A stretch of DNA of 64,000 bases from Sphingomonadaceae bacterium (GCA_025359685.1 JANYEY010000096.1:1-64000); one strand, 5' to 3'; counted from the stretch's first letter, positions 1-11,324 are shown. Numbers and translations are program-made. The notes: generated by a model not told the origin, from the sequence alone.

Positions 1-96
1 GGCGAACGGCGGGCAACAATCCTCGCGCCATCGCCAAACGCTGCGGGATGATCGCGGGCACGCACCGATAATCTCGGTACCGCTAATGAGGAAATA

Positions 97-172
<76 letters not shown>

Positions 173-264
173 ATTCCAACGTTGCGTCGGAGCCGCCGAT
201 TCGGCGGGGAGCGCTCCCTATAGCCATTGTTTCGAGGGATGGAAGGCCCTTTTTGGACCAGCGT

Positions 265-1380
265 TCAACTGCCCAGCGAACGTCCGTGCTTGCTCCATCT
301 GTCTACTGCCATGATCGTGCCGATGCAGATCATGTTGGTCATCATCGAAGAGCCGCCATGGCTGATCCACGGCAGCGGGATGCCCACCACTGGGGCCAGC
401 CCCATGACCATCATCATGTTGATCGCCATGTAGAAAAAGATCGTGAAGGTCATCCCCGCAGCAAGCAGGCTGGAGAACCGGTCAGGCGCGCGGCGCGATA
501 CGCCCATGCCCCAGCGGAAGGTCCACAGGAACACCGCCAGCACGAACAATCCGCCCAGAATGCCCCATTCCTCGGCCATGGTGGCAAAAGCGAAGTCGGT
601 CTGTGCCTCGGGCAGATATTCAAGGTGGCTCTGGCTGCCGTTGCCGAAACCCTTGCCCCAGAATCCACCCGAGCCAATCGCGATCTTTGATTGCGTGATA
701 TGATAGCCCTTGCCGAGCGGATCGCTCTCCGGGTCCATGAAGATCGTTACTCGCGCTTGCTGATACGGCTTTAGCAGCAGCTTGAACGCCACCGGCACCG
801 CGACCGCGCCCGCCGCGCCAACGCCGATGAACCATGAGAGCGGCAGCCCGGCTAGGAAGATTACCACCGCAGCGCCGATGGTGATCGCCAGGCCCGTGCC
901 AAGATCGGGCTGGGCCATGACCAGTAGCGCGGGCACGCCAACCAAGGCCCCGGCCGGAAGCAAGGCGCGCCAGCTCTTGGTCATGGCCGGGGGCAAGCCG
1001 CCATAGAATTTGGCCAGCGCCAGCACGATTGCGGGCTTCATCAATTCGCTTGGCTGCAGCTGCATGAAGCCCAGGTTGAGCCAGCGCTGGCTGCCGCCGC
1101 TGACTTTGCCCAGTACCTCGACCAGCACCAGCAGCACGACCAGCGTGCCATAGATCGGAAAGGCGGCCTGCTTGAAGAAATCACGGGGAAAGCGCGAGAT
1201 GACGAAAGCCATGACGAGGAACACCGCGAAGTGGATCTCGTGGAGCAGCGCCCACGGCTGTAAATGGCCGCCCGCCGCCGAGTAGAGCACCACCGAGCCA
1301 AAAGTGTTGAGCAGGAACAGCGGGACGATCACATGCCACGGCTCACGCGAGATCGCTTCGGGAATGATACGGTTGGTCAT
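265..1380 (-). CDS. rodA: Rod shape-determining protein RodA (SEDS glycosyltransferase)
   Basis: SEDS family translation (GTGLAITIGAAVVIFLAGLP, WISHGGSSMMTNM); 4-nt overlap with upstream PBP2 gene. Confidence 0.95.
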   Translation of the reverse strand: MTNRIIPEAISREPWHVIVPLFLLNTFGSVVLYSAAGGHLQPWALLHEIHFAVFLVMAFVISRFPRDFFKQAAFPIYGTLVVLLVLVEVLGKVSGGSQRWLNLGFMQLQPSELMKPAIVLALAKFYGGLPPAMTKSWRALLPAGALVGVPALLVMAQPDLGTGLAITIGAAVVIFLAGLPLSWFIGVGAAGAVAVPVAFKLLLKPYQQARVTIFMDPESDPLGKGYHITQSKIAIGSGGFWGKGFGNGSQSHLEYLPEAQTDFAFATMAEEWGILGGLFVLAVFLWTFRWGMGVSRRAPDRFSSLLAAGMTFTIFFYMAINMMMVMGLAPVVGIPLPWISHGGSSMMTNMICIGTIMAVDRWSKHGRSLGS

Positions 1381-3452
1381 TGCGGTGCCGGCGTTGGTGC
1401 GGGCACCGGGGCAGGGACGGGTTCGGCCGAAGCAGCGGGCTTTGGCACGGTCGCCGCCGGTTCTTCGGGCCGGGTCCCGGATTCGGCATTGCCGATCGGT
1501 GCGTCCGAACTTTCGGCGCGGCCGATTGCCTTGGTCACCGTCTCTTCGTCGTCGCTGACCTTGGGGGCGGCGGTGCCGACCTGATGGACGTACACGTTGT
1601 ACTTGGTCGCCATGCGTTCGGTCGGTGTGCCGCCCCAGGCTTTCTCGAGCTCAAGCAAGGTCGCCATGGCCTTGGCCGGATCGAACAGGAAGGTCATTAC
1701 GTCTTTGGCGATTGGCGCTGCGGCACGGGCCCCAAAGGTGCCGTGCTCGACCACCACCGACATTGCATAGCGCGGTGCATCGGTCGGTGCGTAACAGACG
1801 AACAGCGAGTGATCGCGCGACTTCCACGATCCGCCACCGCCGCGCGAGGTGAGCGCGCGGACCTGCGCGGTGCCGGTCTTGCCGGCCATCTGGATTCCCG
1901 GCAGGTCGAGCTTGCTGCCGGCCCCGGTGCCCGACCCGTTGACCACGCGGAACATCCCGTCGTGCGCCACCGCGAGCTGTTCGGGCGTAAAGGGAAAGCC
2001 GCCGCCTGGCGCTTTCTGCTGGCCAAACAGCAACGACGGCGTGAGGTTACGGCCCGAGGCGATCCGCGCGGTCATTACCGCAAGCTGCAGCGGCGAAACC
2101 GAGACATAGCCCTGGCCGATCGATGCGTTGAGCGAATCCGCGGTGGTCCACTGCTGATTGTAGCGGTGCATCTTCCAAGCGGCATCGGGGATGGTGCCAT
2201 ATCGCTGCGCCGAACCCGGTAATTCGAACTGCTGACCAAGCCCGAGTGCCTTGGCGACCGGGGCGATCGCGTCGTAGCCGACACGGTGCGCCATCGACCA
2301 GAAGTAAGTGTTGCAGCTATGCTCGATCGCGCTGCGCATATCCATTGATCCATGCGCGGCATCGCAGCGGAAGAAGCGGTTGCCGAGCTGGTACCCACCC
2401 GGGCAATTGATCCGCTCAGCAGGCGAAACGCCGTGCAACTGCAGCGCCAGACTGGCCATTGGCTTCATCGTCGAGCCGGGCGGATAGAGCCCGCGCAGTG
2501 CCTTGTTGAGCAGCGGGATGTGGTCATCTTCGTTGAGCATTTTCCACTGCAGGCGGCTGATCCCGCCGGCGAAGGTGTTAGGATCGAAGGCCGGCATCGA
2601 GCACAGCGCTAGGATCCCACCGGTAATGCAATCGACCACCACCACCGAGGCGGATTCGAGCCCGATCCGGCGCGAGGCAAAATCCTGCAGTGCGGCGTCG
2701 ATGGTCAGCTTGATCGGCTTGCCCTGGATGTCGTCGCGGTGATCGAGATCGCGCACGAACTTGCCCGATGCGGTGACTTCCACGCGCTGCGCTCCTGGCG
2801 TGCCGCGCAACATGGGATCGAAGAACTTCTCCAGCCCATCCTTGCCAATCTTGAACCCAGGCGTGACCAGCAGCGGGTTCTTTTCCTTCTCGTAGTCCTT
2901 GGCCGAGGCGGGGCCGACATAGCCGATCAGATGCGCCACCGATGGCCCGGTCGGGTACCAGCGGGTGAAGCCCTGCTGCGCCGCCACCCCTGGCATGTCG
3001 GGCAGGCGCACCAGCACCTTGTCGTAGTCCTTCGATTCGAGCCCCGAGACGACTTCGATGGGTTGGTATCCATGCGCCTTGTCGAGCTTGTCCTGAAGAT
3101 CCTGAACCTTGACTGCGTCAAAGCCGAGCAGGTGGGAAAGCTCGGTTACGGTGGCGTCCTTGTCGACCAGGCGTTCGGGAATGATGTCGATGCGGAACTC
3201 GACCCGGTTCGAGGCGAGCTGCTGGTTGTCCCGATCGAGGATCGCCCCGCGCCGCGGCGGAACGAGCGTGAGGTTGACCCGGTTACTTTCGGCCAGCGTC
3301 GCGTACTTGGCATTCTGGACCAGACCTATCCAGCCCATACGCGCGGCCAGCAGCACGCCAAGCCCGGTCTGCAAGCCCCCGATCAGCATCGAACGACGAT
3401 CGAAGCTGTTGCTCAGCGTTCCCGAACTGACATGCTGCGGCGACCCGAACAC
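1377..3452 (-). CDS. mrdA: Penicillin-binding protein 2
   Basis: Transpeptidase motifs (GSTMKPMASL, KTGTAQ); GTG start at 3452 overlapping mreD stop is more plausible than the upstream ORF start. Confidence 0.93.
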   Translation of the reverse strand: MFGSPQHVSSGTLSNSFDRRSMLIGGLQTGLGVLLAARMGWIGLVQNAKYATLAESNRVNLTLVPPRRGAILDRDNQQLASNRVEFRIDIIPERLVDKDATVTELSHLLGFDAVKVQDLQDKLDKAHGYQPIEVVSGLESKDYDKVLVRLPDMPGVAAQQGFTRWYPTGPSVAHLIGYVGPASAKDYEKEKNPLLVTPGFKIGKDGLEKFFDPMLRGTPGAQRVEVTASGKFVRDLDHRDDIQGKPIKLTIDAALQDFASRRIGLESASVVVVDCITGGILALCSMPAFDPNTFAGGISRLQWKMLNEDDHIPLLNKALRGLYPPGSTMKPMASLALQLHGVSPAERINCPGGYQLGNRFFRCDAAHGSMDMRSAIEHSCNTYFWSMAHRVGYDAIAPVAKALGLGQQFELPGSAQRYGTIPDAAWKMHRYNQQWTTADSLNASIGQGYVSVSPLQLAVMTARIASGRNLTPSLLFGQQKAPGGGFPFTPEQLAVAHDGMFRVVNGSGTGAGSKLDLPGIQMAGKTGTAQVRALTSRGGGGSWKSRDHSLFVCYAPTDAPRYAMSVVVEHGTFGARAAAPIAKDVMTFLFDPAKAMATLLELEKAWGGTPTERMATKYNVYVHQVGTAAPKVSDDEETVTKAIGRAESSDAPIGNAESGTRPEEPAATVPKPAASAEPVPAPVPAPTPAPQ

Positions 3453-3453
3453 C

Positions 3454-4005
3454 TCAAACCTTCCGGATCGGGATGAGCCTGAACCGGTCCGCCAGGGCGA
3501 CCAGCCGGGCGGCGACAGGGTAGACCAGCACGGCCACCGCAAGTTGCGGCAGCAAGACCAGCGGGCTGGTATTGCCGCCGCCGAGGTTAGCGATCTGCAA
3601 CGCGAAAAGCAGGTAAGCGGTGATGAAGGCGCTCGCCACCAGCCAGTTCAGGGCAAAACCGCGCCACGGAAAGCGGTGATCGATGAAGTCGAGCGCGATC
3701 ATGGCCGCGGACCACAGCACAACCGCTGAACCGAACGGCTGCCCGCTGAACAGATCATCGAACAGGCCGAGCGGAAACCCGGCCCAGACCGGAAATAGGC
3801 CGGGGCGCAGTTGCTGCCAGCCGACCAGCAGCAGGAATCCGAACGGCGGAAGCACCGGGGCCGAGGCGATCACTGGCCAGCTGGGCGAAAGGCTGCCAAG
3901 CATGACCAGCAGCCACGGGGTCGCGAGCGCGAGCACCGGAGAGGCAGCGCGGTTGATCCGCGGCTTGCCAAACTGGCGCAGCGCGCTGGGCAGCGGCGGC
4001 GGCAT
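3454..4005 (-). CDS. mreD: Rod shape-determining protein MreD
   Basis: Hydrophobic MreD-like protein between mreC and mrdA. Confidence 0.88.
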   Translation of the reverse strand: MPPPLPSALRQFGKPRINRAASPVLALATPWLLVMLGSLSPSWPVIASAPVLPPFGFLLLVGWQQLRPGLFPVWAGFPLGLFDDLFSGQPFGSAVVLWSAAMIALDFIDHRFPWRGFALNWLVASAFITAYLLFALQIANLGGGNTSPLVLLPQLAVAVLVYPVAARLVALADRFRLIPIRKV

Positions 4006-4895
4006 CAGTGCTTGCCGCCAGGCTTCGGCGCAGGTGCCGGGACGATTTCGGGAATTTCCTCGAACGCGGGCTCGACTGCAACGAATTCGGTCTGCCCGGG
4101 ATCGCTCAGCGGCCGGGCGATCGCGCCATCCGGGGTCAAGGCAGTGACCACCGCAATGGCCTCGCCAGAGCGATAGATTCCGCCCGAGCCCGAAGTCACG
4201 ATCGCATCGCCGCGCTTCAACGGGTTGATCCCGGTGGTGCTGAGGCGGATCTGCACGGTTCCGTCACCCAGCCCGTTGGCATAGCCCTGAAGTCCGTCGC
4301 TAGCGCGGCGCACTGGCACGGAACTTTCAGTATCGGTCACCAGCAGCAACCGCGCGCTGGTGCTGCCAGTTTCGACAACGCGCCCGATCAACCCAAGCGG
4401 TGAGCGCACAGCCATGCCAACCCGAATCCCCTGGTTGGTGCCCGCGCCGATTGTCGCAAAGCGCCGGGTGGAGGACGAGGTGGACCCGATCATCCGGGTG
4501 ACCACGACCGGGCGCTGATCGCCTTGGGCCAGCGCCAGCATTGCTTTCAGCCGCGCGTTCTCTTCGGCCAGCGCCGCTTGCTCGGCGAGCCGAACCCGCG
4601 CCTCGGCAACCTCGCGCTCAAGCCGCGCGACGCGTACGCCCGAAGTGAAGTAACCGGTGACGATCTGCCAGGTGCTCTGGCTGCCGGTGCGCGCGCCTGC
4701 TGCAGCCTTGGCGGCCGGGGCTGCACCATCGGTGGCGGCCATGCGCACGCCGGAAAAGGCTCCCGGCTTTCCGGTCGACACGACCAGCATGATTACGCCC
4801 ACCGCCAGTCCGGCGACGGCCAGGATATAGCCGAAAAAATTGCCGTACTGCGCCCGGCGGGAATACCCCGGGCGGCGATTGTTCGGCGCCGCCAT
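4005..4895 (-). CDS. mreC: Rod shape-determining protein MreC
   Basis: MreC-like translation (GIRVGMAVRSPLGLIGRVVETGSTSARLLLVTD) and operon position. Confidence 0.94.
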   Translation of the reverse strand: MAAPNNRRPGYSRRAQYGNFFGYILAVAGLAVGVIMLVVSTGKPGAFSGVRMAATDGAAPAAKAAAGARTGSQSTWQIVTGYFTSGVRVARLEREVAEARVRLAEQAALAEENARLKAMLALAQGDQRPVVVTRMIGSTSSSTRRFATIGAGTNQGIRVGMAVRSPLGLIGRVVETGSTSARLLLVTDTESSVPVRRASDGLQGYANGLGDGTVQIRLSTTGINPLKRGDAIVTSGSGGIYRSGEAIAVVTALTPDGAIARPLSDPGQTEFVAVEPAFEEIPEIVPAPAPKPGGKH

Positions 4896-4942
4896 CGCAG
4901 GGTTACTCCAGGATTAGGCGAGCGCGGGACATAAGTCTGCGC

Positions 4943-5992
<1,050 letters not shown>

Positions 5993-6176
5993 TCAAAATT
6001 CCGTATGTTTACCGGCGCTTACCACAGCTACTGCGGCAGCGACGGACCTGCTTGCTGGCATGGAAGTCGCTCCATTAGCGCAAGGCCTGCGGAAAGGCCA
6101 AAAAATTGTGTCAATTGGACTGATAACCGGACCAGTCCGTCTCGAATTTCCAGCGCTTCACCGCTAGGGTTTGACG

Positions 6177-7964
6177 ATGCCCACGATCCGCCGCCTGCCC
6201 GACAGTCTGGTCAACCGCATCGCTGCGGGCGAGGTGGTCGAGCGCCCGGCTTCTGCGCTCAAGGAATTGGTCGAAAACGCGCTTGATGCCGGGGCGAGCA
6301 ACGTCACGGTCCGGCTCAGCGCGGGCGGGCTCGATGGGATCGAGGTAACCGACGATGGCTGCGGCATGCGGCGTGACGAGATCGCGCTGGCGCTCGAACG
6401 CCACGCCACGTCAAAGCTGCCCGACGACGCGATCGAACTGGTCTGCACGCTAGGCTTTCGCGGCGAGGCCCTGCCGTCAATCGCCAGCGTTGCCCACGTG
6501 ACAATCGAGAGCCGCGTGCCCGGATCGGACGAAGGCTGGCGCGTGACGCTCGATCACGGTGCGCTGGTCGGGGAAGGGCCAGCCGCGCTTCCGCCTGGAA
6601 CCCGCGTCCGGGTTGAGGACCTGTTCGGCAAGGTTCCCGCGCGGCGCAAGTTCCTGCGTTCGGCGCGAAGCGAATATGCCGCGTGTATCGACGTGGTCCG
6701 CCGCCTTGCCATGGCGCGCAGCGAAGTCGGCTTCGTGGTCGAGCATGACGGGCGGCAAGTGCTGCGGCTGCAGGCCGGGGACAGTCTGCCCGGCCGGGTC
6801 GCGCAAATTGTCGCACGCGAGCTGGCCAGCGACGGCGTGCTGATCGATCTCAAGCGCGGCGAGACATCGCTGACCGGTGTGGCAGGCCTGCCCACCTTCA
6901 ACCGCGGAGTGGCCGATCACCAGTACCTGTTCGTCAATGGCCGCCCGGTGAAAGACCGGCTGCTGATCGGCGCGGTACGCGGCGCCTATGCCGATATGCT
7001 GGCACGTGACCGGCACGCGGTGCTGGCGTTGTTCTTGGATATTCCGCCGGAAGAAGTCGACGTAAACGTCCACCCGGCCAAGACCGAAGTGCGGTTCCGC
7101 GATCCTGCCTTCGTGCGCGGCTTTATTGTTTCAGGTTTACGCCACTCGCTCGAAGCTGAAGGTCAGCGCAGCGCACAGGCCCCGGCGGCTCCCGCGATGG
7201 GCAATTGGCAGAGCGAACCGATCGCTCAACCAGCTCCGGCGCTCGCTTCGCTGTTTGCCCGAGAATACGGCTCATCAGGGGTGCGGGAAGCCGTGCCGAA
7301 GTGGCGGCCGCTTGGAGCTCAACCGCTCGCCCCGGCAGCGCGCGCAGAGATGGCCGAAGACCAGCCCGCCCCGGCGAGCGAGCATCCGCTCGGTGTCGCG
7401 CGCGGTCAGGTGGCGTTGACCTACATCATCGCCGAAGCCGAGGACGGGCTGGTGATCGTCGACCAGCACGCCGCGCACGAACGCCTGGTGCTGGAGCGGC
7501 TCAAGGCGGCCGGTGCTCAGGACAAGATGGCGGGAAGCCAGGCCTTGCTCATCCCAGAAGTGGTCGAACTCGACGAACCTGACTGCGACCGGCTTGAAGA
7601 AGCGGCGACGATATTTGCCGCGTTGGGCCTGCAGATCGAACGCTTCGGCCCCGGCGCGATGCTGGTCCGCGCGGTCCCCGCCGTGCTCGCCAAGGGGAGC
7701 GTGCAAGCACTGCTGCGCGATCTTGCCGACGACCTTGCCGCCAACGGCGCGGCACTGCTGCTGGGCGAGCGGCTCGACCTCGTCCTAGCGACAATGGCCT
7801 GCCACGGGAGCGTTCGGGCCGGTCGTGCGTTATCGGTGGCGGAGATGAATGCTCTGTTGCGCGAGATGGAAGTCACCCCGCGGTCCGGCCAGTGCAACCA
7901 CGGCCGCCCGACCTGGGTCAAGCTGGCGCACGGCGACATCGAGAAGCTGTTCGGGAGAAAGTGA
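6177..7964 (+). CDS. mutL: DNA mismatch repair protein MutL
   Basis: GHKL motifs (IAAGEVVERPASALKELVENALDAGA; GFRGEALPSI) and MutL C-terminal domain. Confidence 0.97.
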   Translation: MPTIRRLPDSLVNRIAAGEVVERPASALKELVENALDAGASNVTVRLSAGGLDGIEVTDDGCGMRRDEIALALERHATSKLPDDAIELVCTLGFRGEALPSIASVAHVTIESRVPGSDEGWRVTLDHGALVGEGPAALPPGTRVRVEDLFGKVPARRKFLRSARSEYAACIDVVRRLAMARSEVGFVVEHDGRQVLRLQAGDSLPGRVAQIVARELASDGVLIDLKRGETSLTGVAGLPTFNRGVADHQYLFVNGRPVKDRLLIGAVRGAYADMLARDRHAVLALFLDIPPEEVDVNVHPAKTEVRFRDPAFVRGFIVSGLRHSLEAEGQRSAQAPAAPAMGNWQSEPIAQPAPALASLFAREYGSSGVREAVPKWRPLGAQPLAPAARAEMAEDQPAPASEHPLGVARGQVALTYIIAEAEDGLVIVDQHAAHERLVLERLKAAGAQDKMAGSQALLIPEVVELDEPDCDRLEEAATIFAALGLQIERFGPGAMLVRAVPAVLAKGSVQALLRDLADDLAANGAALLLGERLDLVLATMACHGSVRAGRALSVAEMNALLREMEVTPRSGQCNHGRPTWVKLAHGDIEKLFGRK

Positions 7965-8461
7965 TGCGTTTAGTTCTAGCTGCTGCCCTGGTCCTTCTAG
8001 GCGGCTGCGGGAAGGGCGCGCCATCCGAAGATCAGAAGCGCCGCGATGCCAAGGATGTCGCCGCAGTCGAGGCCATTCAGAAGATCGCGCCGCCGATCAA
8101 GCTGCTCCAGCTGCAAGCCATCACTGCGGAGGAGATAACCGCCAAGAACCTGGGCGGGGAAGGGTGCAGCTTCGGCCCTGACAGCGCGCACCCGCTCGCG
8201 CTCGCTCTGGTCGGCCGTGCGATGATCAAGTTCGACGATCGTATCGAGTTGCTGCTGTCGGATAGCGGCGGCACAAAATTAGCAGCAGGTGCGTGGGAGC
8301 ATTATGTCGGCAAGGAATACACGCTGACGGTGAAGCGCGCCGGGGGCAAAGAAACGCCAGGGATTGCCGTAAGCACCGAATTCGCGGGTGAGCTTACCAT
8401 TCGTGATGCCTGGGACCGGGTGGTCTATTTCGGGCAGGGCACGCTTAACTGCGGCGCCTGA
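7964..8461 (+). CDS. Putative lipoprotein of unknown function
   Basis: Lipobox-like N-terminus MRLVLAAALVLLGGCGKG; ATG overlaps mutL stop. Confidence 0.7.
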   Translation: MRLVLAAALVLLGGCGKGAPSEDQKRRDAKDVAAVEAIQKIAPPIKLLQLQAITAEEITAKNLGGEGCSFGPDSAHPLALALVGRAMIKFDDRIELLLSDSGGTKLAAGAWEHYVGKEYTLTVKRAGGKETPGIAVSTEFAGELTIRDAWDRVVYFGQGTLNCGA

Positions 8462-8900
8462 TCAGGCCGATCGACTTCATCGCCGCGACCAGCACGTCGT
8501 CCTGATTGAACACTTTCACCTGCGAGCGGAAGCTGCCCATTTCGGGGCGCGAGCGGCTGGGGGTCTTGTCGATAAGCGTGGTTTCGACGCGCAGTGTGTC
8601 GCCGGGATAGACCGGCCGCAGCCAGCGCAATTCATCGAGTCCGGGCGAACCGAGCCCCGCCTGTTTCCGCTCGGTGATGTTGTCGACCATCATCCGCATG
8701 ACCATCGCGCAGGTGTGCCAGCCGCTCGCCGAGATGCGCCCGAAATGCGTTTGTGCGGCGGCCTCATCGGATAAATGGAAGGGTTGCGGATCGTACTTCG
8801 AGGCAAATTCGATCACTTCTTCGCGGGTGACTTGGTAACGTCCAAACTTGGCCGTGGTGCCCGGCTCGAGGTCTTCGAAATACATCAAGTCGTCACTCAT
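8445..8900 (-). CDS. MaoC family dehydratase
   Basis: Hot-dog fold MaoC-like sequence (YDPQPFHLSDEAA...ASGWHTCAM). Confidence 0.9.
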   Translation of the reverse strand: MSDDLMYFEDLEPGTTAKFGRYQVTREEVIEFASKYDPQPFHLSDEAAAQTHFGRISASGWHTCAMVMRMMVDNITERKQAGLGSPGLDELRWLRPVYPGDTLRVETTLIDKTPSRSRPEMGSFRSQVKVFNQDDVLVAAMKSIGLIRRRS

Positions 8901-8901
8901 C

Positions 8902-10512
8902 TCAGTGCCCCAAGCTTACCCGCATGAACAGCGTATAGCCGATGGGATTGCTGCCGTAGTAGGGATCGAGCGCGGCCGGCTTGGCATAAGCACTGAGCGA
9001 ACCGCCGAGCGCGAGGTCGAACGGACCGACCGGCAGGTGGCGGGCATAACCGGCTTGGAACTTGGTCACCCGAAACGCAATGTCGTGCAGCGGGCTGAGC
9101 GGGTTGGGGAACAACTCGTCATTGGCGACATTCTCAACCCGGCCGAACAGACTGTTGTGGTGGTCGACGTTCCAGTTCGCCTCGCCCAGCCAAGCGGTGA
9201 GCGTTTCGCCTGGGACCCGCTTCTTGGCCGAAAACGCCGCCATCGCCGAAAACCCGCCGTGGCCATAGTGTGCTGAGGCGGTGAAGCGGTGTTCGTCCTC
9301 GCCCGGATGGTTCGCCTCGGGCTGCTTGAGTTGACCATAGCTCGTCTGAATCGACCAGTTTGGCGAGGGGTTCACCGTCGCGCGGACCGACCATGAATCC
9401 AGTTTGGGCGTCTCGATGTTCCAGCGGCGCTCATCGGGCTCCTGCCCGCGGAAGGCACTGGCCTCGATCTGGAATTTGGGCGCCGAATAGCCTGCCGTAA
9501 CCACACCATAAGTGATGTGGGTCGAATCGAACCAGTGGTGCGTGATCGGCGGTTCGGGATTGTTGCTGGCCGAGGCGCGATGCATGAATGCGCTCGGCCC
9601 CAGCGCCGGTTCGCCGACCGGGCCGCCGTAGAGATAGACGGTGCCAGCACCGGCATTCACATCGACCCGCGCGGCAAGTTCCATGAACAGGTCATGCGGA
9701 TGCTGCCGGTCGACCAGCGGCACGCCGCGTGATGTTTCGCCGGTGGCGAACAAGTTGGGGTAGCCGCTGCCGTCCATCGCCGGTTCGAGGCTGAACATCG
9801 ACTTGAGCTGGATTTTGCCCCAACCGGTTTTCTTCTCGCCGGTCACCATCGCCATCGAGGTAACGTAAGTCTTGCTGTCCCCTCGCGGGCCGGAGATGTT
9901 GGTGTATTGCAGCGAGGCGGTGCCGTGGAGCATCACCATCCAGTCGCCTGCCATGATGTGCTTGCCGTGCATGATCTCGGTGCCGGGGAGGCGCGAGGTG
10001 CCCGAGCCTTCGGAAAAAGTGATGATCCTGCTGCCAGACATCTGAGCCTGATAGCCTTCGTCGTCCATTTCCATCCCCGCCATGTCGTGGCCAGAATGAT
10101 CTATGCCTGCCATCGGTGCGGGAGCCGCAGCAGGAGCAGGTGACGGATTCTGAGCCGGCATCGGCTTGGCCATTCCCGGCATATCCATCGTGCCGTGGTC
10201 CATGGGCGGCATTGGCATATCCGCTGCAGGAGCCGCAGCTGGTGCTGGCATTGGCATTGGCATCGCTGTCGGCTGCGCCACAACCGGCGGCAGGGCGGGC
10301 CGATGCGCTGTGTGCTGCGTCTTGCGGACAGTCTTCCGGACCTTCTTCTTCACGGCCTTCTTGACTGGCTTGGGCTTTGCTTTCAGCGCAGCCTTGGGGC
10401 CGGGCATAGTCATGCCCGGCATGTTCATCCTGGAATGGTCCTGCGCGATCGCAGGCGCTGCAGGCAACAAGGCAATGGCGCAAACACTGGCAAGCAAACG
10501 AACGTTCAACAC
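8902..10512 (-). CDS. Putative outer-membrane beta-barrel protein with Met/His-rich (putative copper-binding) N-terminal region
   Basis: Signal peptide; MNMPGMTMPG, MPPMDHGTMDMPGM, HSGHDMAGMEM motifs; C-terminal alternating pattern ending VSLGH; GTG start. Confidence 0.65.
   Translation of the reverse strand: MLNVRLLASVCAIALLPAAPAIAQDHSRMNMPGMTMPGPKAALKAKPKPVKKAVKKKVRKTVRKTQHTAHRPALPPVVAQPTAMPMPMPAPAAAPAADMPMPPMDHGTMDMPGMAKPMPAQNPSPAPAAAPAPMAGIDHSGHDMAGMEMDDEGYQAQMSGSRIITFSEGSGTSRLPGTEIMHGKHIMAGDWMVMLHGTASLQYTNISGPRGDSKTYVTSMAMVTGEKKTGWGKIQLKSMFSLEPAMDGSGYPNLFATGETSRGVPLVDRQHPHDLFMELAARVDVNAGAGTVYLYGGPVGEPALGPSAFMHRASASNNPEPPITHHWFDSTHITYGVVTAGYSAPKFQIEASAFRGQEPDERRWNIETPKLDSWSVRATVNPSPNWSIQTSYGQLKQPEANHPGEDEHRFTASAHYGHGGFSAMAAFSAKKRVPGETLTAWLGEANWNVDHHNSLFGRVENVANDELFPNPLSPLHDIAFRVTKFQAGYARHLPVGPFDLALGGSLSAYAKPAALDPYYGSNPIGYTLFMRVSLGH
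10190..10440 (-). repeat. Low-complexity Met/Pro/Ala/Lys-rich coding segment
   Basis: Repeated GGCATT/GCAGCTGG-type codon runs encoding AMPMPMPAPAAAPAADMPMPPM and KPKPVKKAVKKKVRKTVRK. Confidence 0.6.
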
Positions 10513-10525
10513 ACAAGCTCCATTG

Positions 10526-11278
10526 TCACATCGGGCGTAGCAGCATCCACCCGGCCATTGCCACCATGGCCAGGTTTTCAGTCAAGGAAACAAATCCGAG
10601 CGGTACGCGGCTTGACCCGCCCACGCAGGCGCACTTCAGATCGCGGCGCTGGATATAGACCGCATAGATCACCGATACTGCCCCGATCGTGCCGATGAAG
10701 CTGGCAACCGGGATCGAGAGCCAATCGAGCGCGCGCGCCGCCATCAGGGCACCTGCGGCCCATTCAAGAAAGGGATAGACATAGCCATACGGGACCCAGC
10801 GCCGGGCCAGCAGATCGAAGCCTAGGAACATGGTCGCAAACTTGTCGAGGTCCTGCAGCTTGAGCATCGCCAGGATCATCATGCTGAACGCGACGAACCA
10901 TTCGCCCGAGCGCAAGGTAAAAGGATTGCCAGAAACCGCAAAACTAGCGGCGAGCGCGAGCGCGGCGGCCGTTGCGAAGACCACCAGCACCGGGACGTAA
11001 CTTACTGCTTCGGGGTCCGGTGATTTAAGCCCGAAGTAACGGCGCAAATCGTCGTATCCGCCGATCCGCTGGCCATCGATGAACGTCTGCGGCGTGGTTT
11101 TGACGCCATGTTCGGCCTTGAACGCGTCGGTTTCCTCGCGCGTGGTCAACCAATGATCGTCAACCGCAAAGCCTTTGCGGCGCAGCAGGTACACCGCCTT
11201 GAGCCCATAGGGACAGACGTGCTTGTCCATGACCATCCGGTAGATCGTGGCAACGGGTTTTTGGGCTTGGTCGGTCAT
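10526..11278 (-). CDS. Glutaredoxin-like domain fused to MauE/DoxX-type membrane domain
   Basis: N-terminal CPYG thioredoxin-fold segment (TTPQTFIDGQRIGGYDDL) plus multi-TM C-terminus with KCACVGGSS; start taken as MTDQAQKP. Confidence 0.8.
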   Translation of the reverse strand: MTDQAQKPVATIYRMVMDKHVCPYGLKAVYLLRRKGFAVDDHWLTTREETDAFKAEHGVKTTPQTFIDGQRIGGYDDLRRYFGLKSPDPEAVSYVPVLVVFATAAALALAASFAVSGNPFTLRSGEWFVAFSMMILAMLKLQDLDKFATMFLGFDLLARRWVPYGYVYPFLEWAAGALMAARALDWLSIPVASFIGTIGAVSVIYAVYIQRRDLKCACVGGSSRVPLGFVSLTENLAMVAMAGWMLLRPM

Positions 11279-11288
11279 CTCGAATCGG

Positions 11289-11320
11289 CTTATAGCTTCC
11301 GTACCGCAGTACGGAGTCAA
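11289..11320 (-). promoter_or_regulatory. MerR-type promoter/operator: TTGACT-19/20 bp-CTATAA/TATAAG with dyad TCCGTAC-TGCG-GTACGGA
   Basis: Minus strand reads TTGACTCCGTACTGCGGTACGGAAGCTATAAG; perfect 7-bp dyad arms (11298-11315) inside an elongated spacer. Confidence 0.85.
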
Positions 11321-11324
11321 GTGA

